Below, one piece after another: positions 1 through 8,086 of a stretch of 22,592 nucleotides of DNA (position 1 is the first letter of the stretch; each line of letters begins with the position of its first letter). A program made the position numbers and the translations under genes. The notes below the pieces were generated by a model that was not told the origin of the DNA, ran no database searches, and worked only from the letters and a program-made list of their open reading frames with translations. The stretch is from a virus, in IMG/VR virus record IMGVR_UViG_3300048006_000060, positions 1 through 22,592 of that record; one strand, 5' to 3'.

Positions 1-185
1 ACGCCAAGGGACTCATTAGCACCCTAGCCACCCTACGCAATGCAACCAAGGACGAGACTACTCTTGAGGGTATGAGGGACGCGCTGGCTGATGCTATTGG
101 TGGCCTCATTGAGAACCTAGAGCATGAGATAGCCACTATGCCAGTACCAGAGCCAGAGGCTTCTACACAGGAGATTGCAGAATGA
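1..185 (+). CDS. Tail-fibre-like protein, C-terminal end only (5' truncated by window edge)
   Basis: An open frame enters from the left edge (codons start at position 3) and stops with TGA at 183-185. About 60 residues are visible. They form a charged, probably helical or coiled-coil stretch ending in a Pro/Glu-rich tail (PVPEPEAST). The tail segment matches the end of the next gene almost exactly: 17 residues, LEHEIATMPVPEPEAST, are identical, and the preceding 30 residues are clearly related. The next gene is fibre-like, so this is probably a paralogous tail-fibre or appendage subunit. The stop overlaps the next start (ATGA, 182-185), implying coupled translation. Its main domain lies outside the window, so the receptor-binding part cannot be judged. 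Confidence 0.85.
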   Translation, partial: AKGLISTLATLRNATKDETTLEGMRDALADAIGGLIENLEHEIATMPVPEPEASTQEIAE

Positions 186-949
186 GCAAGAACGAAAGAG
201 TAATCTCAGATCCTGAGGCGGCTGGGTGGGAGTTTGATCCTGCTACGGGCTACTGGATGTGGAAGGGCGAAGAAGGTACAGGTGGTGGCCTCTGGGAACA
301 GAGTGGCGATGACATCTACTACTCAGATGGGAACGTGGGTATCGGAGCATTTCCGCCTCCACAGCACACGCTTTACGTCAGCGGTGACGACGCCACAGTA
401 GCGGCATTCGACCACACTGGGGCTGGCTCTTACATCAAGATGACCGGTTCTGATGGAAGTGCTTTTGTCGGGCAGGAAGCTGGAGGCATGGTACTCCAGA
501 CCCAAGGTGTCACGCGCCTGAACATCGGCGCTGATGGCGATACCACGTTCTCTGGCTCCGTCAATCTTGCTGGCGGTGGGTTGAAGTACAGAACGGCAAG
601 CAATATCACATTAGATTCAGACGCTATTGCTGGATATTTAGCCATTGGTGGGGCCGAGCATTATTCTTGGAATGCAACGGACTTCCGACCACAGACAGAC
701 GCGCAATATGATTTAGGCGCATCAAACGCTACATGGAAAGATGGTTTCTTCAGCGGAGGCGTTTATGTAAAAGGCTCGCCTTTAACGCGCACAGTTGACC
801 TAATTAAGACCCTAATTGCTTTACGCGACGCCACGATGGACGAGACGCAGGACATCCGCGAAGCACTGCGCTCTGCCATAGACGAGCTTGTGGACGGCTT
901 GGAGCATGAGATAGCAACTATGCCTGTACCAGAGCCAGAGGCATCCACA
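117..949 (+). repeat. Duplicated C-terminal coding segment in two adjacent fibre genes
   Basis: Positions 117-167 and 899-949 encode the same 17 residues, LEHEIATMPVPEPEAST. By hand alignment, 45 of 51 bases match and all six differences are synonymous. The similarity continues upstream at lower identity over about 30 further residues (LISTLATLRNAT.DET against LIKTLIALRDAT.DET). This indicates duplication of a gene or of a C-terminal domain, with protein-level constraint on the tail. Confidence 0.85.
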
Positions 950-973
950 ATGCCTGCTCCTGAAGACTCCTGA
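182..973 (+). CDS. Tail-fibre / virion appendage protein
   Basis: A 263-residue protein. The N-terminal part is Trp/Gly-rich and followed by the phrase DDIYYSDGNVGIG (about residues 43-55), typical of trimeric phage fibre or appendage proteins. The middle is beta-rich, with FSGSVNLAGGG at about 122-132. The phrase DLGASNATWKDGFFSGG at about 176-192 is a common closing motif before the C-terminal part of phage fibres. Residues 207-263 form a helical segment with a Pro/Glu tail shared with the gene before it. No endosialidase-type chaperone domain is visible. The start is set by the ATGA overlap with the preceding gene. It probably mediates host attachment as a homotrimer (inference from motif style and position before the tail genes). 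Confidence 0.75.
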   Translation: MSKNERVISDPEAAGWEFDPATGYWMWKGEEGTGGGLWEQSGDDIYYSDGNVGIGAFPPPQHTLYVSGDDATVAAFDHTGAGSYIKMTGSDGSAFVGQEAGGMVLQTQGVTRLNIGADGDTTFSGSVNLAGGGLKYRTASNITLDSDAIAGYLAIGGAEHYSWNATDFRPQTDAQYDLGASNATWKDGFFSGGVYVKGSPLTRTVDLIKTLIALRDATMDETQDIREALRSAIDELVDGLEHEIATMPVPEPEASTMPAPEDS

Positions 974-992
974 TCTGAGAGGGAAACAGTAG

Positions 993-3572
993 ATGGCTAA
1001 GTATTGGGTTATTACCTCTAACGCCAAGGGGGGAGCCGCGAGTCCCTTTACCGGAGATACCGCTCGCGCTGTTCAAATGACAGAGCAAGAGTTACGTCAG
1101 GTATATCGGGACTCTGGTCAGATACAAGATCATTTTGGTTCCTTTGAAACCTACATGACTTACATTGGTGAGTCGCAGGAGTGGATACAATCTGCTGACT
1201 GGATGAATGCTACAGTTGAGTACGGCATTGGTGAAAGAGAGTGGCTTTATAATAACAGAGAAGATGTCATGTATCGTCCCGGCGAAAGGGACAAACTGCA
1301 GGTCAAAATTCAGAGCGATTTAACAAACGCAAAGCAGTCTGCTTATATGCTCTGGCTTAACGAGGGCGCTGAGCTTATGGATAAGTGGGGTCTTAACCGC
1401 GTTATCTATAACAGCGACGGCGATCAGTTTAAATGGACTGGATCAGGCTACCAGAAGACCATGAAGGTAGACGATCACCCCAGTTTTGGTGATTACGCCA
1501 AAGCTATTGTCACAACTGCGGTTACTGCGGCGGCTACTTTTGGAATTTCCAGCACTGCGGCAGGGGCGACACTAAATAGCTTCTTTACATCTGCTGGTTT
1601 GTCATCCTCAGCGGCGACTGCGGCAACCTCAAGTATCATAGCGTCAGGAATAGGCGCAACCCTAGGACAAGACGTTACTCCAGAGAGTCTACTAATTAAC
1701 GCCTTGGGTGCTGGCTTAGGCGCAGAAGTGGCTGGTCTTGCTAACCTTAGCGGGGCCGCTGGTTCGGCTCTATCTGCTACAGTTTCTGAAGCTGTTGTCC
1801 AAGGCCTCACGAACGGTGAGTTGGACTTTAGCGACCTACTACAGGCAGGATTATTAGGAGGAGCCACAGCAGTAGGCTCTGACCTATTCACGGCACTAGT
1901 CAAAGGTCAAGACTTTACGTTTGGCGGTTTAATAGATGAGGATTCTGCGCTTTGGGACTTCTTTAACGGAGAAGGTGGGATAATTACTGAAGTAAGTGCC
2001 GCTTTTGATAAGTTCTATGAGCAACAGATTACTGGCGGTGAGTGGTGGGAAAGCACTACCGAAGACTACAAATCTATAAATACGCTTGAAGACGGTACAA
2101 TAATAGCCACTAGATACGACGGCACAACTCAGAAATTTGACAATTTTAAAGCTTTTGCTGATGCTGGGTTCGTAGAAATGACAGGCAAAAGCGAAATATG
2201 GGACTTAATAAGCAAGGGAACGGACAGTATTCCAGACTCTTGGTACGACGCGTTACAGGATTGGCTAAGAGATAAAGCATCTGGAGGTTCTTATGAAACT
2301 GAAAGTGGGACTACTATTACAGGGCCTCCCACCAACGAAACAACAGACCCTGATGACTTTGACTGCTCATCAGTAAACCGACAGCAAGTAGCAGGAGCAA
2401 CTACAGGAACAGAGTGTGGCCCGTGTATAGAAGAATACGAGGCTAACGAGTTTGGTGAGTGTGTAGCAACGCTAGGTGGCGACACTTGCCCAGAAGGGCA
2501 GTATTACAACGAAGTAACTTTTGAGTGCGAAGACGAAGTGTTTTTTACTAAGGGCCAGCCCTGTAACACCGCTGACGGTCAACAGGGAATCTTTGATGAC
2601 GAAGGCGGTTGCTACGTTCCTGCTGGAAACGGCACTGGAAACGGCACTGGCGATAGCACTGATGGCAATGGCAATAGCACTGGTGGCACTGGTGGCACTG
2701 GTGGAACAGGAGAACCGGAACCTTGTAGCAACGGCGCTACTATAGAAAGCGGGTGTGAGCTATGTGAGGATGGAACGCGAGCAGATGAACACCAAGGCGG
2801 TAGATGCTCTGGAGCCTACATTGATCCCCAAGATCCCTACAGTTGTTCTGCAGGTAGGCCGAGTGCGGCAACTTTTCAACTTAGAACATGGAACGCCATG
2901 TGTGAAGCTGACTACTGCAACGATGGATCACGCAAGCAAACAGTAGATGGTGTGTACGGGGCCAACTGTGCAGAGTACGTGGCTCCTACCCCCATAGAAT
3001 CTTGTGCAGACCCTGACAGACGAACCACCAACAGCGGATCTTGTGCGGAACTCTGTAACGATGGGACTATACCAGACCAACACGAGGAAGGCTTGTGCGG
3101 TAACCCCATGATTGCAACAACAGGTGGGGAAGAGCAGAACGGAGACGGAGGAGACACCGACTGCACACTAGTAGAGTGTGATGCTCCTAGGCCTGAAGGA
3201 GAGGCGGGAGTAGCTTGGGACGAGTGCTGTAGTGACCCCGTAGTAGATCTTACTCCCGACGATGGTGAACCAGACTGTACTCTCGTAGAGTGTGAATCAC
3301 CTAGGCCTGAGGGAATTGAAGGCGCTTTGTGGGACGAGTGTTGTACGGAAACAGCAGTCCTTACCCCATCTTCAGGCGGTAGTTCTGGGGGTAGTGGAAA
3401 CAGTGGTGGTCGTGGATCGTCACTAGGAAAAGGTATGTTCGACAGTAATTCTATTAGTATGGGAGGCGACCCTCAGTTACTGGCCGCAAATCAGTTCCCT
3501 ATTACAGACTTCTTGGCGCAAGTCTTTAAACCCAAGAAACCACAAAACAACGGAGGCGGGATGCTAACATGA
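993..3572 (+). CDS. Large virion-type protein with hydrophobic Ala/Gly segment and 28-cysteine domain
   Basis: An 859-residue protein I do not recognise by family. Residues 1-165 are mixed, soluble and Trp/Tyr-rich. Residues about 168-305 are a long Ala/Gly/Ser/Leu-rich stretch (runs such as AIVTTAVTAAATFGI and LLQAGLLGGATAVG) resembling membrane-active segments. Residues 306-450 are acidic and mixed. Residues 458-784 hold all 28 cysteines of the protein, broken by an Asn/Gly/Thr low-complexity linker (about 545-573). Within this part a C..LC.DGT..D.H..G.C pattern occurs twice (588-605 and 684-702), and a 24-residue unit DCTLVEC...WDECC occurs twice (722-745ish and 761-784). The C-terminus is Gly/Ser-rich. 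The gene lies between fibre genes and tail tubular protein A, so a tail or ejection role is likely but inferred. Its stop overlaps the next start (ATGA at 3569-3572). Confidence 0.8.
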   Translation: MAKYWVITSNAKGGAASPFTGDTARAVQMTEQELRQVYRDSGQIQDHFGSFETYMTYIGESQEWIQSADWMNATVEYGIGEREWLYNNREDVMYRPGERDKLQVKIQSDLTNAKQSAYMLWLNEGAELMDKWGLNRVIYNSDGDQFKWTGSGYQKTMKVDDHPSFGDYAKAIVTTAVTAAATFGISSTAAGATLNSFFTSAGLSSSAATAATSSIIASGIGATLGQDVTPESLLINALGAGLGAEVAGLANLSGAAGSALSATVSEAVVQGLTNGELDFSDLLQAGLLGGATAVGSDLFTALVKGQDFTFGGLIDEDSALWDFFNGEGGIITEVSAAFDKFYEQQITGGEWWESTTEDYKSINTLEDGTIIATRYDGTTQKFDNFKAFADAGFVEMTGKSEIWDLISKGTDSIPDSWYDALQDWLRDKASGGSYETESGTTITGPPTNETTDPDDFDCSSVNRQQVAGATTGTECGPCIEEYEANEFGECVATLGGDTCPEGQYYNEVTFECEDEVFFTKGQPCNTADGQQGIFDDEGGCYVPAGNGTGNGTGDSTDGNGNSTGGTGGTGGTGEPEPCSNGATIESGCELCEDGTRADEHQGGRCSGAYIDPQDPYSCSAGRPSAATFQLRTWNAMCEADYCNDGSRKQTVDGVYGANCAEYVAPTPIESCADPDRRTTNSGSCAELCNDGTIPDQHEEGLCGNPMIATTGGEEQNGDGGDTDCTLVECDAPRPEGEAGVAWDECCSDPVVDLTPDDGEPDCTLVECESPRPEGIEGALWDECCTETAVLTPSSGGSSGGSGNSGGRGSSLGKGMFDSNSISMGGDPQLLAANQFPITDFLAQVFKPKKPQNNGGGMLT
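2625..2709 (+). repeat. Low-complexity GGCACTGG-type repeat coding an Asn/Gly/Thr linker
   Basis: Imperfect short repeats of ggcactgg, ggaaac and ggcaat run through this stretch and encode a Gly-Asn-Gly-Thr / Gly-Gly-Thr linker (about residues 545-573 of the 859-residue protein). It separates two cysteine-containing parts of the protein. Such tracts commonly vary in length by slippage. Confidence 0.75.
3159..3344 (+). repeat. Tandem 72-bp coding repeat with paired cysteines
   Basis: Two 72-bp units, 3159-3230 and 3273-3344, start 114 bp apart. Each encodes 24 residues of the form DCTLVEC-x-xPRPEG-...-WDECC, with four cysteines in identical places. The units are diverged at the base level but share cctaggcctga and gggacgagtg blocks. 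They lie at the end of the cysteine-rich domain. Confidence 0.85.
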
Positions 3573-4252
3573 CGTACTTAAACATAGTAAACAACGTGCT
3601 TAGACGCCTCAGGGAAGATGAGGTATCTAGCGTACAGTCTACGGCGTACAGCAAGATGATTGGTGACTTTGTTAACGATGCCAAGTCCATTGTGGAGGAC
3701 TCTTGGGATTGGTCTGCGTTGCGTAACACGTTGGCAGTAAATACCACTAAAGGAACTTCTGTGTACTCTCTGGTTGGCGCAGGGAGTGACCCTAAGGTTC
3801 TCTACGCTTACAACGACACCGCTAACTGGGACATGGAGTACCGTACGCCAGCTTGGATGGATCGTTGCTACACGATGCAAGAGCCCGTCTCTGGTTCTCC
3901 TATGTACTTCACGTTTAACGGCGTAGACAACAAAGGGGATGCCCAGATTACTGTGTACCCCGAGCCTGACAAAGATAACGTTAGCCTCTGTTTCAAAATA
4001 GTTAACCGAGGAGAGATAAAGGAAAGCTCGTCTGTGTTTCGCCCTAAGATGCTAGAGAACGATGCAGATAAGGTAGTCATTCCTTACTTACCTGTACTAC
4101 ACCTTTCGGTGGCCTTTGCGTCCCGTGAGCGTGGGGAGACGGGGGGTACGTCTACTTTAGAGTACTTTGGGATAGCTGATAAGGTACTGAGTGACGCTAT
4201 CGCTATGGATGCACAGAAGCACCCAGAAGAAACCATTTGGTACACTCCTTGA
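3569..4252 (+). CDS. Tail tubular protein A (T7 gp11-like)
   Basis: A 227-residue protein, close to the size of T7 gp11. The N-terminal helix (YLNIVNNVLRRLRE) followed by a FVNDAKSIVEDSWDWSALR helical segment (about residues 33-51) is typical of podovirus tail tubular protein A / head-tail adaptor proteins. The middle is beta-rich, with a YPEPD motif near residue 131, and a helical C-terminal part follows. In this family the protein forms a ring of subunits that joins the portal to the tail nozzle. The start is fixed by the ATGA overlap with the preceding gene, and tail tubular protein B follows 12 bp after the stop, the usual order. I am fairly confident from size, order and sequence style; a profile search was not possible. 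Confidence 0.75.
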   Translation: MTYLNIVNNVLRRLREDEVSSVQSTAYSKMIGDFVNDAKSIVEDSWDWSALRNTLAVNTTKGTSVYSLVGAGSDPKVLYAYNDTANWDMEYRTPAWMDRCYTMQEPVSGSPMYFTFNGVDNKGDAQITVYPEPDKDNVSLCFKIVNRGEIKESSSVFRPKMLENDADKVVIPYLPVLHLSVAFASRERGETGGTSTLEYFGIADKVLSDAIAMDAQKHPEETIWYTP

Positions 4253-4264
4253 GGAGACTAGTGC

Positions 4265-5833
4265 ATGTCACAGCCACTACAAAGCATTAATCTAGTTGCT
4301 CCGGGTTTCAAAGGAGTCAACACAGAAGACTCACCTATAGCACAGGACTTCTCTTTTGCGGACGTTGCTGACAACGCTGTAATTGACAAGCGTGGGCGTA
4401 TTGCGGCTCGTAAGGGTGTAGACTTATTTACTACTGACAAGACACTTCTTGGGGATAGTTACGCCACGAAGATTCACCACTTCTACGATGACGCAGGCAA
4501 CGAAGAAATCTTTGTCACAGGCAACAACAAGATATTTAAGACTTCCACTACGGTAGATCCTGAAGATACTTTAGTTGACATTACTCCGGCGGGGTACACG
4601 GTTACTGCAGACAACTGGAAGATGGTAAACTTTAACGAGAAGGCCTACTTCTTCCAGAGAGGCCTAGAGCCACTCGTGTACGACCATGCCACAGGCCTCA
4701 GGACGTTTGGCGAGGCAACCGGATCACCCACGAACACTGCTTTGTTCTGTAACGAGGCTCTGGCGGCTTACGGTAGGTTGTTTGTTGTGGACAACGGGAG
4801 CGACACACAGACTGTATACTGGTCAGACCTCTTGATAGGCACAGACTTCTCAGGAGGCTCTAGTGGCTCTATTAACGTGTCTAAAGCGTGGCCTGACGGT
4901 TACGATGAGGTTAGAGCGTTAGTCGCTCACAACGACAAGCTGATTATCTTAGGTAAGCACAGCATCCTAGTTTACGGTAACGCCTTCAGTCCTGCTCTGA
5001 TGCTCCTAGAGGACACTATTGCTGGTGTGGGGTGTATCTGCAGGAACTCTGTACAAGGCATCGGTACTGACGTTCTGTTTATGTCACAGGATGGCCTCAG
5101 GAGCTTTGGTCGAACAGTGCAAGAGAAGTCACTACCTATTTCCGACTTGAGTCTCAACGTGAAGACTGAGTTAATTGCTACAATAGACAACAGAAGCTGT
5201 CAGACGGAATCTGTGTACAGTCCGGAGAACTCTTTCTACTTGATTACGTTCCCAGACCAAGAGTTAACTTACTGCTTTGATTTGAAGGGCAGGCTAGAGA
5301 ACAACTCCTATAGGGTTACCCGATGGACCGGAGCACCTTTTAGGTCTTACGAGCGCAAGAATACAGACGGCACTCTTCTGGTAGGGACACCGGACGGCCT
5401 AGGGCAGTACTCTGGGTACTCTGACCAGTACAACAACGGAGGCACGATAGCCCCCTACAGCTACATCTTTAGGTACTTCAGTCCTGCGCTCACATTTGGT
5501 GATCCGTCGAAGCTGAAGTTTTTAAAGAAGCTTAGACCAACTCTGGTTGGCGCTAATAGTGCTATAGTTTTTGTTAAATGGGCATATGACTTTGGTACAT
5601 CGTACACTACGTCAGAGTTTACCGTAGGTAACCAGCGTTCATCCACCTACAACACACCAGATGTAGAGTACACTGTTGCAGAATTTACAGGAGGGGAAGT
5701 AATAAGCAGGCCTCCTTTAAACGGAACAGGCAGTGGTTCAGTAATTACTATTGGTCTTGAGTCAGAAATAAACGGTTTTGCTTTATCTCTCCAAGAAATT
5801 AACGTCTTAGCACTTATGGGTAAAACATTATGA
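4265..5833 (+). CDS. Tail tubular protein B / tail nozzle (T7 gp12-like)
   Basis: A 522-residue, mostly beta-rich protein. The N-terminal phrase DVADNAVIDKRGRIAARKG (about residues 33-51) closely follows the N..ID..GR...R.G pattern of phage nozzle/stabilisation proteins (T7 gp12, P22 gp10 type). Later segments such as VYGNAFSPALMLLEDT and DVLFMSQDGLRSFGR fit the beta-propeller part. It is shorter than T7 gp12 (about 790 residues) but in the range of other marine podoviruses. It would form the hexameric nozzle at the tail tip. The start has a GAGGAG ribosome-binding site about 9 bp upstream. The stop overlaps the next start (ATGA at 5830-5833). Confidence 0.75.
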   Translation: MSQPLQSINLVAPGFKGVNTEDSPIAQDFSFADVADNAVIDKRGRIAARKGVDLFTTDKTLLGDSYATKIHHFYDDAGNEEIFVTGNNKIFKTSTTVDPEDTLVDITPAGYTVTADNWKMVNFNEKAYFFQRGLEPLVYDHATGLRTFGEATGSPTNTALFCNEALAAYGRLFVVDNGSDTQTVYWSDLLIGTDFSGGSSGSINVSKAWPDGYDEVRALVAHNDKLIILGKHSILVYGNAFSPALMLLEDTIAGVGCICRNSVQGIGTDVLFMSQDGLRSFGRTVQEKSLPISDLSLNVKTELIATIDNRSCQTESVYSPENSFYLITFPDQELTYCFDLKGRLENNSYRVTRWTGAPFRSYERKNTDGTLLVGTPDGLGQYSGYSDQYNNGGTIAPYSYIFRYFSPALTFGDPSKLKFLKKLRPTLVGANSAIVFVKWAYDFGTSYTTSEFTVGNQRSSTYNTPDVEYTVAEFTGGEVISRPPLNGTGSGSVITIGLESEINGFALSLQEINVLALMGKTL

Positions 5834-6084
5834 GCAACTACACAAAGACAACTAACTTTGCCGCTAAGGATAGTTTGCCTTCTGGAGACCCCGGCAAAAT
5901 TATCCGAGGCACTGAATTTAACGTAGAGTTTGACAACATTGCCACTTCAGTAGCAAGCAAGGCAGACTCTAATAACCCAACGTTTACAGGTCAGTTAACT
6001 GTGGGCGACTTAACCGTAACGGGAGATGTCACTATGAATCTAGGTGACTCCGATACGGTGACTATTAACGGAGGGACCTACTAA
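5830..6084 (+). CDS. Short tail-fibre N-terminal / adaptor-like protein
   Basis: An 84-residue protein whose first part (GKIIRGTEFNVEFDNIATSVASKAD) matches the style of the N-terminal attachment region of podovirus tail fibres, including the common phrase FDNIATxVxxKAD followed by a PTFTG beta repeat. The remainder is a beta-repeat (LTVGDLTVTGDVTM) and ends abruptly. A complete fibre would be several hundred residues longer, so this is either a separate adaptor that joins the tail to a fibre encoded elsewhere (the genes at 1-973 are candidates) or a reduced fibre. Start and stop are both overlapped with neighbours (ATGA at 5830, TAATG at 6082-6086). Confidence 0.7.
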   Translation: MSNYTKTTNFAAKDSLPSGDPGKIIRGTEFNVEFDNIATSVASKADSNNPTFTGQLTVGDLTVTGDVTMNLGDSDTVTINGGTY

Positions 6085-6866
6085 TGGGTTGGTTAAGTAA
6101 TCTTATCGAAGGCCTAGTACCTGATGATATTGAAAACACGTTTAAAGACCCGTTAACTCAGGTAACTGCTAACGATATCTCGTTTAAGCCTTTTACTGTA
6201 ACAGGGTCGCAAGGTAGTACGGTAACTACTGATGCTTTTGGAAGTACCTCGTACAACCTAAGTCCTCAACAGCAGGCTATGCAAAGTCAGTTATTTGGGG
6301 GTGCTGGTGATTTCTTCACAAACGCCTCCATGCCGACAGCCCAGAGAGAGACTGATATTTACAACCGTATGCTGACTAATATGGCCCCAGAGCAACAGCG
6401 GCAACGCCTAGCACTAGAGGAGCGTATGTTGTCACAGGGACGCTCTGGTATCAGTACTAATCAGTACGGTGGAGCACCAGAGCAACTCGCGTTTGAGAAA
6501 GCCATTGCAGAGCAACAGAACAGCGCTTACTTAGTTGCGATGCAACAAGCACAAGCAGAGCAGGCGCAACAGGCGAGTCTAGGATCTCAGTACTTACAGC
6601 AGAGCTACGCACCTCAGGCGGCACTCTTGTCTGCCATGAGTCCTGCCCTGAACGTAGCTGGTATGGCTGACGTAGCCCGAAGACAGCAAGGTGAGTTTGA
6701 TCTAGAAGCGATGATGGCTAACGTAGAAGCTCAGCTTGGACAACAGGTTGGACTGTCTAATCTCTACGGCAACATCTACGGTAGCTTGTTGGGTGGTATT
6801 GGAGGACTTCTGTCAGGTTCCGACAGAGAGACAGGCGTACCTTGGATACTTGACAAACTATTTTAA
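6084..6866 (+). CDS. Putative internal virion protein, Gln/Ala-rich
   Basis: A 260-residue protein with no family I can name. Residues 1-60 are mixed. Residues about 60-205 are rich in Gln, Ala and Met with long helical potential (for example AMQQAQAEQAQQ near 152-163), consistent with coiled-coil. Residues about 228-246 are a Gly/Leu-rich hydrophobic stretch that could insert in a membrane. It is the first of four consecutive large genes after the tail nozzle, the place where T7-like phages encode the proteins ejected with the DNA (T7 gp14-16 positions). The role as a small ejection protein is therefore inferred from place and composition only. The TAATG overlap fixes the start. Confidence 0.65.
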   Translation: MGWLSNLIEGLVPDDIENTFKDPLTQVTANDISFKPFTVTGSQGSTVTTDAFGSTSYNLSPQQQAMQSQLFGGAGDFFTNASMPTAQRETDIYNRMLTNMAPEQQRQRLALEERMLSQGRSGISTNQYGGAPEQLAFEKAIAEQQNSAYLVAMQQAQAEQAQQASLGSQYLQQSYAPQAALLSAMSPALNVAGMADVARRQQGEFDLEAMMANVEAQLGQQVGLSNLYGNIYGSLLGGIGGLLSGSDRETGVPWILDKLF

Positions 6867-6880
6867 TAGGGGATAGGAAG

Positions 6881-8086
6881 ATGGCTTTAAACGTAGCTGG
6901 AATGTTGGCCCAATCAGGTCAAAACATAGGGCAGTCCATCGGAGCGCCTATACAGAAGTTTGGCGAAGGCCTAGGGAGTATGCTGGGGGCTCGTCAGCAG
7001 AAGCAGAGAGAGCAAGAGGAGCAGAACGAAGTAAAGCAACTTCTGCAGAAGTACGCTAACAACCCTGAACAGCTTAACGCTCTAGGGACTAATGCCGCCG
7101 CTGAAGGTAACGACCAGCTTTCTAAGGTTTTCTTTAATGCGGCTAAGATGGCTGTGGATAAGGACGCCAAGAACGCAACTAGGGGCGTACAGGGTGGTCT
7201 AGCGGCTATAACACAGGCGGCAAGCCGGGGCGTACCCCTAGCAGATCTACGGGAGGCTCAAGGGTCTGTGTTGGGTCTGGGTGGCACAAACGAGCAGATT
7301 ATGAAGGCGTACAAAGATGGTGTTGAGCTAGGCAAGAAGCCTAAGACAGAAGGCTTCACGTTATCCCCCGGCTCTATCAGGTATGATGCACAGGGTAACG
7401 AGCTTGCTAGAGCGCCCTTTAAGCCAGAAGAACCCAAGAAGCCAACTGTCAGCATCAAGGAGTCTAACGGAGAGTTTGTTGTCTTTGAGGACGGTGTAGA
7501 AGTACGTAGGTACGACACGGCTGAGAAGGCGGGACTTGCGGCGGCTGAGTTACGTAAGACTCAAAACGCAGTACGCAAGGCTCAAAACGCGCAGATCAGT
7601 ATTGCTGACGCTATCGAAATGATCGACACAAATCAAGACGTAGGCGGTTGGAAGTCTCTTCTGCGGTACTTGCCTGCCTCGGACGCTAGACGCTTTGAAG
7701 GACTTCTGACCTCTGTAAAGGCTAACGTAGGCTTTGACCAGCTTCTGTCAATTAAGGAGGCGGGCAGTACTCTGGGTCAGGTGTCTAACATTGAGAACCT
7801 GTTGCTACAGTCAACTATCGACAGCCTAGACAGCCTAACATCTAAAGAAGACCTTAAGGTTGCTCTTAATAGGATTGACGCTTACTATACGTCTTTGGTT
7901 ACCAAGGCTCAGTACGGTGAGGACGCACCTCTGAAGGACTGGGCTGGCTCAGTGAACTGGACTCAACCAGAGTTCGCCCGTATGTACGAACAGTCAGGCG
8001 GGGAGATTGTTGTAAACGAGCAAGAAGGAACTGTGCTTGTTAAGTCTCCTAGTGGAGAGATGGTCAAACTATTGGTGGACAGATGA
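6881..8086 (+). CDS. Putative internal virion protein
   Basis: A 401-residue protein, family not recognised. Residues 1-36 are Gly/Ala/Gln-rich. Residues about 36-60 are a dense Gln/Glu/Lys/Arg helix (RQQKQREQEEQNEVKQLLQKY), probably coiled-coil. The middle has a short beta-type segment (TVSIKESNGEFVVFEDG near 189-205), and the C-terminal third is helical. A ribosome-binding site (AGGAAG) precedes the ATG. Position between two other candidate ejection proteins suggests an internal virion role. Its first residues contain ALNVAGM, also found at residues 188-194 of the preceding protein. The stop overlaps the next start (ATGA at 8083-8086). Confidence 0.65.
   Translation: MALNVAGMLAQSGQNIGQSIGAPIQKFGEGLGSMLGARQQKQREQEEQNEVKQLLQKYANNPEQLNALGTNAAAEGNDQLSKVFFNAAKMAVDKDAKNATRGVQGGLAAITQAASRGVPLADLREAQGSVLGLGGTNEQIMKAYKDGVELGKKPKTEGFTLSPGSIRYDAQGNELARAPFKPEEPKKPTVSIKESNGEFVVFEDGVEVRRYDTAEKAGLAAAELRKTQNAVRKAQNAQISIADAIEMIDTNQDVGGWKSLLRYLPASDARRFEGLLTSVKANVGFDQLLSIKEAGSTLGQVSNIENLLLQSTIDSLDSLTSKEDLKVALNRIDAYYTSLVTKAQYGEDAPLKDWAGSVNWTQPEFARMYEQSGGEIVVNEQEGTVLVKSPSGEMVKLLVDR

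Noticed and set aside
1-1030. Identical acgccaaggg at 1-10 and 1021-1030
   Set aside because: Ten bases with no further similarity on either side; within chance for a 22-kb window.
1493-1903. 136-codon open frame on the minus strand inside the 859-residue gene
   Set aside because: Lies opposite the Ala/Gly-rich segment, where codon bias opens the antisense frame; no ribosome-binding site and opposite to all neighbours.
2521-2745. Plus-strand 74-codon frame rich in Ala/Leu over the GGCACT repeat
   Set aside because: It is an alternative-frame reading of the low-complexity linker repeats, which give Ala/Leu runs in another frame; the main frame is continuous.
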